A stretch of DNA of 64,000 bases. Source: Elymus sibiricus (Eukaryota > Streptophyta > Magnoliopsida > Poales > Poaceae). Shown here one piece after another: positions 42,493-52,821 of the stretch. The position numbers and the translations under genes were made by a program. The stretch is taken from contig CM077675.1 of the NCBI GenBank assembly GCA_039707655.1, positions 420,627,162-420,691,161 of the forward strand, given 5' to 3'. Under the pieces are notes generated by a model. That model was not told where the DNA came from. It did not search any database and worked only from the letters and a program-made list of their open reading frames with translations. The stretch's first letter is position 1; every line of letters starts with the position of its first letter.

Positions 42493-43562
42493 AGGGCCTC
42501 TACATCAACCTTGCTGCTTCCATGGTGATGTGTGAGTAGTTCACCACATACCTATTAGTCTGTAGTTAGTACCTAGATGGCTATCTCTCTCTCTCTATGT
42601 TCTTTGTTGCCATGATCACCGCGATTCCCGCGGTGATCTATCTTATGTAATCACTCTTGTGCGGTGCGTTTGTTGGGATCCGATGAATTGTGGGTTTATG
42701 TTCAGATTATTCATGAGATTATATTGAGTTCCTTGCTGGTGTTTCATATATATATGCATGATTTATGATAGCTTCGTAATTCTCTCCAGTCTATTGATTT
42801 GGTTTGGCCAACTAGATTGATTTATCTTCAGCGGGAGAGGTGCATTGTAGTGGGTTCAATCTTGCAGTGCTCAATCCTAGTGACAGAAAGGGACATAACA
42901 CGTATTGTATTGCTGCCACTAAGGGTAAAACGATGGGGTCATTCATATTAATTGGATTTACTTTGTCTACATCATGTCATCATGCTCCAAACATTACTTT
43001 GTTTTTACTTAATACTCTAGATGCATGCTGGATAGCGGTCGATGGTGGAGTAATAGTACTAGATGCAGGCAGGAGTCGGTCTACTTGCTTACGGACGTGA
43101 TGCCTATATGTAATGATCATTTCCATGAATAAATATTGCATAACTATGTGCTTTTCTATCAATTGCCCAACAGTAATTTGTTTACCCACCGTATGCTTTC
43201 TATGAGAGACAAGCCTCTAGCGAAAACTATGGCCCTTGGTTCTATTCACAATTATAATTACAAAAACTCAAAATACCTTGCAGCCATTATTTATTATTTA
43301 TTTATTTTCTATTTATTCATCAAACTATCCATCTACACCACTTATCGCTTGCAAGTAACGAATTCAAAGGGATTGACAACCCTCTTGCCCGCGTTGGGTG
43401 CAAGTGTGTGCTCTTTTGTGTGTATATGCTGAAGATGGGAAATTGAGGGGTTCTCCTATTGGTTCGATAACCTTGGTTCTCACTGAGGGAAATACTCACC
43501 TCTACTGTGCTGCATCATCCCCTCCTCTTCGGGGAAAAACCCAACGCAGATCACAAGTATCA
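42493..43562 (+). repeat. 3' part of a gypsy LTR (plus orientation)
   Basis: Unlike the neighbouring fragment this LTR reads on plus. It ends CACAAGTATCA at 43562, directly before a primer-binding sequence. Its 5' part is missing at the junction with the inverted Athila-like LTR at 42492. No gene is present, and short frames are chance. Confidence 0.7.
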
Positions 43563-43571
43563 GGAAGGATT

Positions 43572-43590
43572 TCTAGCGCCGTTGCCGGGG
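43572..43590 (+). other. primer-binding site of a gypsy remnant
   Basis: TCTAGCGCCGTTGCCGGGG matches the TCTGGCGCCGTTGCCGGGG site of the element at 26238-26264 with one change, 9 bases after the LTR end. Confidence 0.8.
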
Positions 43591-43758
43591 AGTATCACCA
43601 ATTTCCTATCAAGTACCTTATCACAAATTATCATTCACTTGTTCTAATTTTTTGGTTATATTTTGCTTGCTATAAAAATAAAAAATACAAAAATATTTAT
43701 CTTTGCTAGTTTACTTGTTTGCTTGTTTCGCTTGTTCCGCTTGCTTGAAGTTGCTACC

Positions 43759-44730
43759 ATGTCTGAGTTTGAAATTCATGGTGCTTCTGCCACTAGTGTG
43801 GAAGCTTTAGATTATCCAACTTCACCTTTTAATGAGAATGCTAAAAGAAATTTTGATGAAGTTGCCAAGGAAAAACTTGATAATCTTGCGGATGATGATC
43901 CTTCTAAAGGAGAACCTATTATGCAAACAAAGAAATTCCGCATAGGTAGTGATAATATTATTTGGAAAAGTGTAATTCAAGACTTTTTCACTTGTGCTGG
44001 CTCATTACCCTTGATAGGAGGATCTGTTCTTGCTAGAACTACTAGTTATGTGGATGCCATATATTTGCTCATAGTTGAACTGGAAAGACAATTCGTTCAT
44101 ATGCATCCCTCCATACAATGGTTGTTTCTAGAATTCTCTAATATTCAGGATGCTTCTACTAAATGTTTAGCAACAATATTTCTCGTTCATGAATTTAATC
44201 ATATTATGCAAGAGAAAGAGAAATATTTTCTCATTATAGGGTTAGTGGCAAGTGCCCATCAATAGAAGGAATTCTTTATGATATGGAAGAAATAAGGAAA
44301 TTAAGATCAATGGATTATGTCACTTATAATGAAAACCTTAGAAAAAAGGTTCCACCTAATGTCTTAATTGATAAAAATTTCTGAACACAATGATCAATTT
44401 GTCATACAAAATCTTGGATTGGGTCATGTGCTTGAGAGAGAATTAAGGAAATACCTTTATCGAAACTTATACTATGAAGAGTTGACTATTACTTATCAAA
44501 AGCCTAAGGAGGAGCCTCCTCTTCCTCCCTAGATAGATCTCGGACCCTTGTGTTGTGAAGTTTAGCGCCTTCAATTAATTTTGCTTACCTATTAGAAAAC
44601 TTGCTGCTGAGAGAAGGGAATATGATTATAGCACGATCAATTTTTCTCATGACTATTACAACACTTGAAACTATGCATTACACCTAGCTAGGGGCGTTGC
44701 ACGTGAAACAATAACTATGGGTTAAACTAT
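43759..44730 (+). pseudogene. gag remnant of a plus-strand gypsy element
   Basis: The ATG at 43759 opens MSEFEIHGASATSVEALDYP and the frame runs to TAG at 44263. It contains DNIIWKSVIQDFFTCAGSLP and FLEFSNIQDASTKCLATIFL. Coding similarity continues out of frame, for example RKLAAERREYDYSTINFSHDYY near 44590-44660 and ALHLARGVARE at 44675-44710. At least one frameshift and several stops are therefore present. The sequence then changes and protease and pol are absent. No CCHC motif is seen. Confidence 0.65.
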
Positions 44731-45897
44731 AAATGAAAAGTACATGTTGTGCCTAATTTAAAATTTTACTTCTCACAACATACATCAATGTTAATCTGAT
44801 GTAAGTAATCTAATGCAAAAAAAATAGATATATGATTGGAACTCTATAGAAAATTATAGCTAATGACAATATTCCTCTTAATGTCTTATGCTACATAGAC
44901 AACTAGTGCTATTGACAATGCGCACATATCCTTAAGGGCAACAAATAAAAGAAAACAGTCGAGAAGTGATTGTGCACCAACATGGACAAAGATGGAGGAG
45001 TAATAAATAAGTGATGACTACTGGAATCGAAAGCTTGAGGGCATGCATGATATTTAGTGTTTTTTTACAAATATGGATCCAAATTTATATTCAAGCAAGA
45101 ACCATGAAAGGAGGCCGGATAGAAAGAAAATCGAATTCCTTATAAAGCCAGCCACAAAATGTTTAACATGCGTACAATGCAGTTGACCTCCACTAAAGAG
45201 GGTACGACAATGAATATAACACACATATTGTTTGCGGGCTAATTTGGTTGGTACCCTCGCTTCTGAAAGCCTACATGTTGTTTCTTTGTATAAGGGTTAA
45301 AATCAATTATAATTTGCCAAAGCAGCATTAGCATGCTTCCATTACCACCGAAGAATAGATCGGCATGCTTGGCTTTGAGTTTTCCCTAACATTACATTGG
45401 ATCTCTAGGCAAGGTTATCCATGGAAGAGTCGGTGGAAGAATGGTAGGTGCCCTAGGGTTTTCTATGCCTCGATCCTTCCGTCTAACCGAGCAATTCATT
45501 TCTTTCAATGAAAGAAAGATTAATAGATAATCGTCAAGGTAAAGTTGGCCTTATTGCTATAAGTTTCCGCTTCCAACGCGGGATATTATCGAGTGTTTTT
45601 GGAGGTTGATTAACATGATTTTTTTTCTAAAAACTAAATTTATTAGCATTTAGCGGGGGCAAGGGTGACTTGTGACACAATTAAATTGACGATGAAAGTT
45701 GACCTTTAAAAATCACTTGCAATTTGCATGTTGACAAAACAACAAAAGAACACATTGGGCCTTGGCCCATGTCAATATTCATCTAGAGACAATCATGTGG
45801 GTATCTAAAAAAGGAGACCTCAATAGCCGGTGAACGTTTTTCATGGGATGATGGCATTTATGAACGGTTTTGATGGCAACTTTAGTTGTAGAGTCAA
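44731..45897. other. gene-less AT-rich stretch
   Basis: No ORF over 60 codons, no terminal repeats and no recognised repeat family. It separates the gypsy remnant from the LINE. Confidence 0.6.
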
Positions 45898-47000
45898 TTT
45901 CGTCCTATGCGTCTTTGTAATGTTCTCTATAAAATTGCCTCCAAGATGGTAGCTTCACGTTTGAAAAATATCCTGCCAGAGATTATTTCACCCACACAAA
46001 GTGCCTTTGTACCTGGAAGGATGATTACAAATAACATCCTAATAGCTTATGAGTGTATTCATAAGATTACAAATAAGAGAGCTGGTCAAACTGGGCTTGG
46101 TGATGTTAAATTGGACATGCAGAAAGCATACGACAGGGTGGAATGGTCCTTTCTGCGTAACATGATGACCACCCTGGGATTCCATGAACATTCGATTGAG
46201 ATGATGATGTCATGTGTGAGCTCGGTCAGATATAAAGTGAGGTTTAATTCCCAGGAGACAGATTCGTTTATTCCTACTAGAGGTATAAGGCAGGGGGATC
46301 CCCTTTCCCTTACCTTTTCCAGCTTTGTGTAGCGGGTCTTTCTAGTTTATTACAGTATGAAGAAGAAGCTAGTGGCTTAGAGGGGATTAGAGTGTGCAGG
46401 AATGCACCGTCGGTATCACAACTTTTATTCGTTGGCGACTCTCTGATTCTTATGAAAGCAGATGTTTTAAATGCAGCTTCCTTACAACATGTTTTGGAGA
46501 CCTATTGTCAAAGCTCGGGATAATTGGTGAGCCTGTCAAAGTCAAGTGTTTTCTTCAGTCCTAATACCCCAGCTGCTTCCAGGGCTGAAATTTGCCAGGA
46601 GTTACACATTGATACTGAAGCATTATCAAATAGATAATTGGGACTACCAACACTAGTTGGTGCAGACATAAGTGATTGCTTCAGACATTTTTATGAGAGA
46701 ATCAAGGAAAGATTAAGGGACTGGATGGAGAAGCAATTATCTACTGGTGGGAAGGAGATACTTCTTAAGTTCGTGGCTCAGGCCATCCCGGTCTTCGCCA
46801 TGTGAGTGTTCTGCCTACAGAAAGGTGTATGTAAAGATATCGCTGACTTGATTGCACAGTTTTGGTGGGGAGATGACGAGGATCATAAGAGGATACATTG
46901 GTATACTTGGTGGAAATTGTGTTACCCAAAGAGTGAAGGAGGGATGGGTTTCAGAGATCTTCATTCCTTTAACTTGGCAATGCTCTCAAAACAGTGTTGA
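45898..47000 (+). pseudogene. LINE reverse transcriptase domain
   Basis: The first frame (to 46332) has PTQSAFVPGRMITNNILIAY, LDMQKAYDRVEWSFL (motif A with its Asp) and TRGIRQGDPLS. A frame change follows near 46320. The catalytic FADD motif is altered: the frame around 46426-46443 reads LFVGDSLILM, so the first Asp of the pair is Gly. Thumb and zinc-finger parts continue to 47000 with stops, for example TAG/TGA near 46804. The enzyme is dead. Confidence 0.82.
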
Positions 47001-47959
47001 AGGCAAATTACTTCCCCAACACACACTTACTCCAAGCTACCCAAAAAATGGTGGTTCTTTCACTTGGCAAAGCATCATGAAAGGATTGGAAACTTCCAAG
47101 GTGGGATATATTTGGCGCATTGGAACGTGAGAAAGTGTTAATATTTGGACAGATCCTTGGGTGCCTGCAAGCTCAGATAAGAGAATTATTACAGCCCGAG
47201 GACACACGATCCTCACGCAGGTAAGCGAATTGATAGATCCTAATACAAAGAGATGGGAAGAAGAGTTGATTCGTTCAATCTTCAACCCAGTTGATGTCAG
47301 GAGAATACTATAAATCCTGATCAACATTCAAGCGTTTGATGTCTTTATTGCTTGGCATTCTGATCGCAAGGGTATATTCTCAGTGTGGACTGCGTATAAA
47401 ATCCAATGGTTTCAAACTTTCCAGGCGCATGCAAATCAACTAGCAAGACCAGGGGGTTCAAATTCACCGGAAATATGGTCTAGGCTTTGGAAACTTCACA
47501 TCCCACGTAAAGTTTTGATTTTGTGCTGGCGAGCTCTTCATGGAATAATCCCCTGAAAATGTATACTTACTAACAAACATCTTGGCTCGAATAGTGCTTG
47601 ATCGATCTGCCACTAAGCAGCGGAGGATGTACGCCATCTTCTATTCGACCATGTCCATGCGAAGGAGCTCTGGTCCAAGCTAGGGGTATTGCAACAGGTT
47701 GAGGAGGCCAAACTTATTAACCGATGTGGTTCAATCGTTCTCGAACACCTACTCCTAGCTGATGATAGTCCAGTACCACTAAAACCCAACTTGGATGTCA
47801 AACAAATTATTGCAGTAGGGGGCTGGTACTTGTGGTAGCTCCAAAGACAGTTCACTCATGATGGGAGGCCACCATCCCCTTGTAGATGGCCTATGTTTGT
47901 TTTGGCTATAGCTAACAATTTCATGAAGACAACGCCAAGAAGCAAGACAACAACGAACA

Positions 47960-48450
47960 TAGATGGGGTAAGCCTGATCCTAAATTCATGAAATTAAATG
48001 TTGATGTTGCTTTGTTTGTTGATGAGGGAGCTGGAGCGACAACAGCTGTAATAAGAGATAATAGAGGGAACTTCGTGGCAGCTCAAAGCAGATACATTCC
48101 TCACGCAGCAGATATAGTAACATCTGAGGCATTGGCAATGCGCGATGGTCTGAAATTTGCAAATTCTTTGGTTCTTTAGAGTGGAAGCAGAATCAGATTC
48201 TCAGGTAGTGATCGATTACTACACGGGACAAGCGAGATGGTGGGACTCGGCGGCAGCAATTTTTGCGGAATGTATGGATGTGGCTTCACATACAGGGAAG
48301 GTCAACTTTAAACATTGTGTCCGGTCGTGTAATAACGCAGCGCATGTGCTAGCTAGTTATAGTTATTGTAATAAGATTTCGAGTAGTTGGATGGATGAGG
48401 CTTCTGCCTGTCTTGTCCCGAAACTTGTGAACGATGTAATTTCTATTTAG
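47960..48450 (+). pseudogene. LINE C-terminal RNase H-like domain
   Basis: MKLNVDVALFVDEGAGATTA and VIRDNRGNFVAAQSR form the first strands. Here the usual catalytic Asp region reads LNVDVAL. SEALAMRDGLKFA is the motif with the catalytic Glu. After a frameshift near 48178, VEAESDSQVVIDYY and RSCNNAAHVLASYS continue to TAG at 48448. This is the typical plant LINE RNase H. Confidence 0.75.
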
Positions 48451-48641
48451 TTTCAATAAAGCTTGTCATGATGGCCTTCCCTCAAAGAAAAAAGAAAGAA
48501 AGAGTGGTGACAATTGTAGTTGCAAGGGTTGGCACTTTTCATCGTTTTTAAGGCATTCGCGAAAATTGCCATCATTGGATCACGATCAGACGGCTGTGTG
48601 GAAGTTCGCTGGTGCCTACCTCCCAGCTGACGTTCGTTAGA

Positions 48642-48648
48642 TATATAA
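48642..48648 (+). promoter_or_regulatory. TATA box of the F-box gene
   Basis: GATATATAACACTAAAAG lies about 330 bp before the proposed start codon. A GC-rich leader (48670-48972) with a spliced 5' structure follows. It is a plausible core promoter. Confidence 0.45.
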
Positions 48649-48972
48649 CACTAAAAGAAAATCCTGTGCAGGGCGTTCGGCCAGCTCTAACACGCCGCCA
48701 CCTAGGGTTAGAGAGAGATCGGAGGTGGGAGATGTGCTGGCTGCCGCCCCGCCGGTAGAGTGTGGAGGCTCCCTCTTCACGCCGTCGCCATCCGGGTCTC
48801 TAGACGAGGAGATTGAAGTTGTTTCGTGTTCAGTCTAGGAGGCGTAGTCGGAGGCGCAAACAAAGCCGGAAGCCAACAGATCTCAGACGAGACCAGGTTC
48901 ACGGACGCATCCCTTCTCCGGCGATCGGCAGCCACCCATACTTCCCGGACCCCGGCAGATCTACCCGTAGCC

Positions 48973-51095
48973 ATGGGGGTGAGTTCCTTTCCTTCTCCTT
49001 TTCTTCTTCTGGTGAGAAAGAACGCACTCGAACTAGGGGTCAAAATTGGAGAATTTTTTTCATTGAAGATGCCAACAATTAACACGTACTAGGCTCAATC
49101 AGAACTATATTTTTAAGACCATCAAAATATCTCTTCTAGTGGGAATATATCATGTTACACAGCTTTGTGACTAAATCCAATTTTGTATTTGCACCTTAGC
49201 GACTGTAGTATGGGAGAACTGCATCTTTGGGACTATATCAATTCTGATTTGTTTCATGCCACAAATGCAGAAAGGAAATCGAGGTGATAGGCTCAGCAAC
49301 TTGCCTGACGACATTTTGGTCAATGTTCTTGACCGACTCAATGTCCGCGACGCTGCCAGAACCAGCATCCTCTCTAGACGGTGGAGTCGGCTTTCGACCA
49401 AGCTTTCTCGACTGACAATAAGTGTTTTGGACTTCCTGCCTCACAAAGGGCCTATATTCGAAATTGATGAATTGGTTCGGAGCAACGCAGCTGTGGTTGA
49501 AGCAACCACGAGCATCCTGGCACGCAGGGATTCGGCCCGAAAAACCATCCACCTGCTGTCGATGACTTTCTTCTTAAAAGATGGTGACCCCGTATCCATT
49601 GGACATGCTGTTGCCAAGACTATGACGACTCACAAGGTTGAGATGGCTGAATTCAATATTATGACAGAGAGGGATGCCAGTCAGTGCCACGATGATAATC
49701 TAGCCAGCTATGCGACAGAATTCATCCTGTTCTTTGACGCTTGCCCAGATGCGTTTGGTGGTCTCACACGCCTGCACCTTGAAAATTTGAGATTTGGTGA
49801 ATCAGACATCACTAACATCCTCATCGTTTGTAAGCGATTAAAGGATCTACGTCTGTTCAACTGTCACTCTGGGGATATGACCACGCTGCAAGTAGATCAC
49901 TCCCAGCTCAGTGACCTCAGTGTCGTTGATTTCCTTTTTGGAGAACTTCTGCTGAAGTCTGTCCCAAAACTCACAAGGATGACCTTTGAGGGTTGGATCT
50001 CTTTCCATTATCCACTTTCTGTTGGCGATGCCCCATTGCTTGAGGCCGTCAACCTCACTAATGCTGGTCTCAGTTGGCACAAGATGGTCGAGTTAAGTAA
50101 GTTCCTTTCTGGTACCTCTGTACGTGATCTGAAGTTGGGATTTAAATGTGAAAAGGTAAGTCAAGTTGGTCGTTTTGCTAGCTGTGGCTTTATTTATTTT
50201 CTGCTCTTCTCATGACTTGCTTTTTTTTTCCTGAAGGCTATGATCTGACTTGGACACTGTTCATCCTTAAAGCTGCACCCCTCCTGAAGGAGCTATACAT
50301 GACGGTATATTCTCACCTAAAACTCGCTCTCTTCTTTCAACGGCATGCAACGTATCAGTGCTTTGTAGTCATGCAGCGCCACATAAGCAAAAAGATGATG
50401 TGGCACTATAACTATGATGAAAGATGTGATAGTAGTATCATAGCGCACAAAGCAACACAATTTAATGCCAAATAAATCTTGCACACAACTTCACATTGAG
50501 ATTCTAAAAATTAATAAACTAGGTTTTTACTGTTATACTAGGCTATGATACTATGCAACGAGAATCACTCTGATACTACCCACTACCACTGTCAGAGAAT
50601 GTGAAGCGTTATATGTGGATCACAAAGGGTATGCAAAATTAATACTCCCTGTTTCAATTTAACCTTTTGTCCTATGATGTGCAGGTGTGGGATCATCTTT
50701 GTCAAATGGAGACAGACGAGGAGAAGAGGAAGGAACTCTCATATAGCGAGAAGGGTGTGGAGTGGGAATCATCATCTGCAGCTGATTTCCATCATAAGAA
50801 TCTGGTCACGCTCGTCATATTTGGCTTCCGATCTGAAGAGTACATGGTGAGCTATGTCAGGCGTGTAATGGAAGCAGCGGTGAAACTGGAGGATGTGTTC
50901 TTGTATCATAAGCTGGCTTGTAGGAAGTGTGTTGCCTACACTCGAGAGCAGCCATTCAAGTTCCCGTGGACCAAGAGGCAGAGGTCCTCAGTGAAGAAGA
51001 GAATCACTGAAGGGATCGACTCGCCTGCCATAATTCACTTCCCAACTGCAGCTGGAATAAGGGCTGATCATCTGGCAAAAAGAAGGTATCCCTAG
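48973..51095 (+). CDS. F-box/LRR (FBD-like) protein gene, 4 coding exons, possible reading-frame break
   Basis: Proposed exons are 48973-48978 (ATGGGG, then GTGAGT), 49271-50155, about 50237-50304 and 50684-51095. Exon 2 opens KGNRGDRLSNLPDDILVNVL, the F-box (RLSNLPDDILxxVLxRLxxRDAARTSILSRRW). LRR-like strands follow (LTRLHLENLRFGESDI, LKDLRLFNCHSGDM, LTRMTFEGW). The last exon (VWDHLCQMETDEEKRKELSY, HHKNLVTLVIFGFRSEEYM) is the FBD-type C-terminus. F-box proteins recruit substrates to SCF ubiquitin ligases. The odd point is phase: exon 2 ends in phase 0, but the YDLTWTLFILKAAPLLKELY exon reads in another phase from its best acceptor. About 40 residues usual in relatives are absent. It may be a recent pseudogene or use another splice form. 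Confidence 0.75.
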
Positions 51096-51335
51096 CGTTT
51101 GCAGTTTGTGCATCATTCTGTAGTAGTAGTAGCAGCAGCAGTAAGCTGTTTGGTACCTGTCAGTACTTGTAGCGTTCTGTTCCGCGGAGCTGCACTCATC
51201 GCCCTCAGGGTCAGCGGCGGCGATGCGCTCGTCCTGGCCATTGTGGGTGGTGTAAGGGCATTCTCTTGCCTTAGTGTATTGGTGATGATGACACCTCACT
51301 ATGTTATCTAACCGGGTGTCAAGTTGTTCAGGTAC
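51096..51335 (+). other. probable 3' UTR of the F-box gene
   Basis: Follows the TAG at 51093-51095 and contains a (TAG)n(CAG)n short repeat at 51120-51141. No further ORF belongs to it. The boundary with the Copia LTR is approximate. Confidence 0.4.
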
Positions 51336-51339
51336 TATG

Positions 51340-52771
51340 TGTGAGACACAAGACGCTTAAATATTCCCTCCAAACGGAAAAGATCGAAGACGGTGTTCTC
51401 TACGTATTTATTCTCTTTGGTCGTAGGGATCCCATACTATTAAGAGGGAATCCACATTGGAAGGTCTTGGGTGAATCAGTTCTCTCTCACATCCTTATGC
51501 ACCCAACTCATTCCTTCACATCATAGAGAGAGAGGCCCCTCTTTCCCTCTTGGCTTACCGGTCGCATCGCTGTCCCGACCGATTGCATCGAGTGCTCTAG
51601 ACATCCGGCTTGACCGCCACTCCAGGGGTGATACCCTGGGGGTGCTGCCACTGAGAGGTCCCGAGCGGTTGTACTGCTGCCTTCGGGTGGTTGTACCGCC
51701 CACAGCTGGGTGACCCAGGGTGGCAGCCCTGGGCGGTTGAACCGGCCTGGCACCGGACTCCAATCGGACACGGTTCTATTGGGGACCGGTTGTTGGGCGG
51801 ACCTGGCCCGGTTGTACCGCTATATTATTATAGCCGGTACAACCGGTGTCCCAAGCGGTTGTACCGCTATGGACTTTGCTTGGTCCAACGCTGGTGCATC
51901 GGGGAGGAACCACCGGCCAAGTTTCTGTTGTGGTCCGGTGGTTGGACGGTGGTAGGGCGGTTGTACCGGTTATACCGATTGTACCGCCCTCAATACCGGT
52001 TGAACCGCTGCCGTGTAAAAACGGCTGTAACGGTTGGAAAGTGGGGGACCTATATAAAGGGGTGGTTCTTCCACCTCTATCTTATCTCTTACCTCTCTCT
52101 CTCCACCATTGATGCACTCCAAGCTTTCTTGCCCGATCTCTCACTCTAGCCACCCAAACTTGTTGTGTTGCTAGGGATTGAAGGAGGAGATCTAGATCTA
52201 CACTTCCACCAAAGGAAAATTGATTCCCCCATACTTTCTTGTGTGGATTTTGTTACTCTTGGGTGTTTGAGCACCCTAGACGGAAGAGATCACCTCGAAG
52301 CCATATTCCATTGTGGTGAAGCTTCGTGGTTTTGTTGGGAGCCTCCAATTAAGTTGTGGAGAGGGCCCCAACCTTGTTTGTAAAGGTCCGGTTGTCGCCC
52401 AAGGGCACCACTAGTGGAATCATGGCATCTCGCATTGTGTGAGGGCGTGAGGAGAATACGGTGGCCCTAGTTGCTTCTTGGGGAGCATTGTGCCTCCACA
52501 CCGCTCTAACGGAGACGTACTTCCCCTCACCGGGAAGGAACTTCGGTAACACATCCTCGTCTCCATTTGTTCCACTTGTGGTTACTTCTTACCTTTACTT
52601 TGTGCAAGCTATTCATATTGTTATTGTTGTTAGCATCATATAGGTTGCTCACCTAGTTGCATATCTAGCCAACCTATTTGTTGCTAAGCCTTATTTGTAA
52701 AACAAAAGTTAAAAAGTGGTAGTTGCCTATTCACCCCCCCCCCCTCTAGTCAACCATATCGATCCTTTAAA
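51340..52771 (+). repeat. 5' LTR of a Copia element (Maximus/SIRE-like)
   Basis: The stretch ends next to a TGGTATCAGAGC primer-binding site, and the poly-C run (52734-52744) and TCAACCATATCGATCC lie just before it. The middle has many CGGTTGTACCG / CGGTTGAACCG words in both orientations. A TATA-like TATATAAAGG lies at about 52050-52059. The left edge (TGTGAGACACAAGACG, near 51340) is a guess, because no second LTR or TSD is in the window. Confidence 0.65.
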
Positions 52772-52772
52772 T

Positions 52773-52784
52773 TGGTATCAGAGC
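52773..52784 (+). other. Copia primer-binding site
   Basis: TGGTATCAGAGC is complementary to the 3' end of initiator tRNA-Met, the usual primer for plant Copia elements. Confidence 0.9.
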
Positions 52785-52821
52785 TACGTCTCTTTATTGA
52801 GGGTTTCACCACCCGAAGAGT

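Larger units (their letters stand above)
45898..48505 (+). mobile_element. LINE retrotransposon, 5'-truncated and decayed
   Basis: The copy begins inside the RT domain (FRPMRLCNVLYKIASKMV) and ends in an A-rich tail (AAAGAAAAAAGAAAGAAAG at about 48486-48504), the form left by target-primed reverse transcription with 5' truncation. In order it holds RT, a zinc-finger RVT region ([34 protein letters not shown]) and an RNase H-like C-terminal domain. Several frameshifts and stops are present. No clear TSD could be matched. Confidence 0.85.

Noticed and set aside
51490..52000. CGGTTGTACCG inverted words as a protein-binding array or CRISPR-like repeat
   Set aside because: Spacing and orientation are irregular and the words lie in a Copia LTR. 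CRISPR arrays do not occur in plant nuclear DNA.
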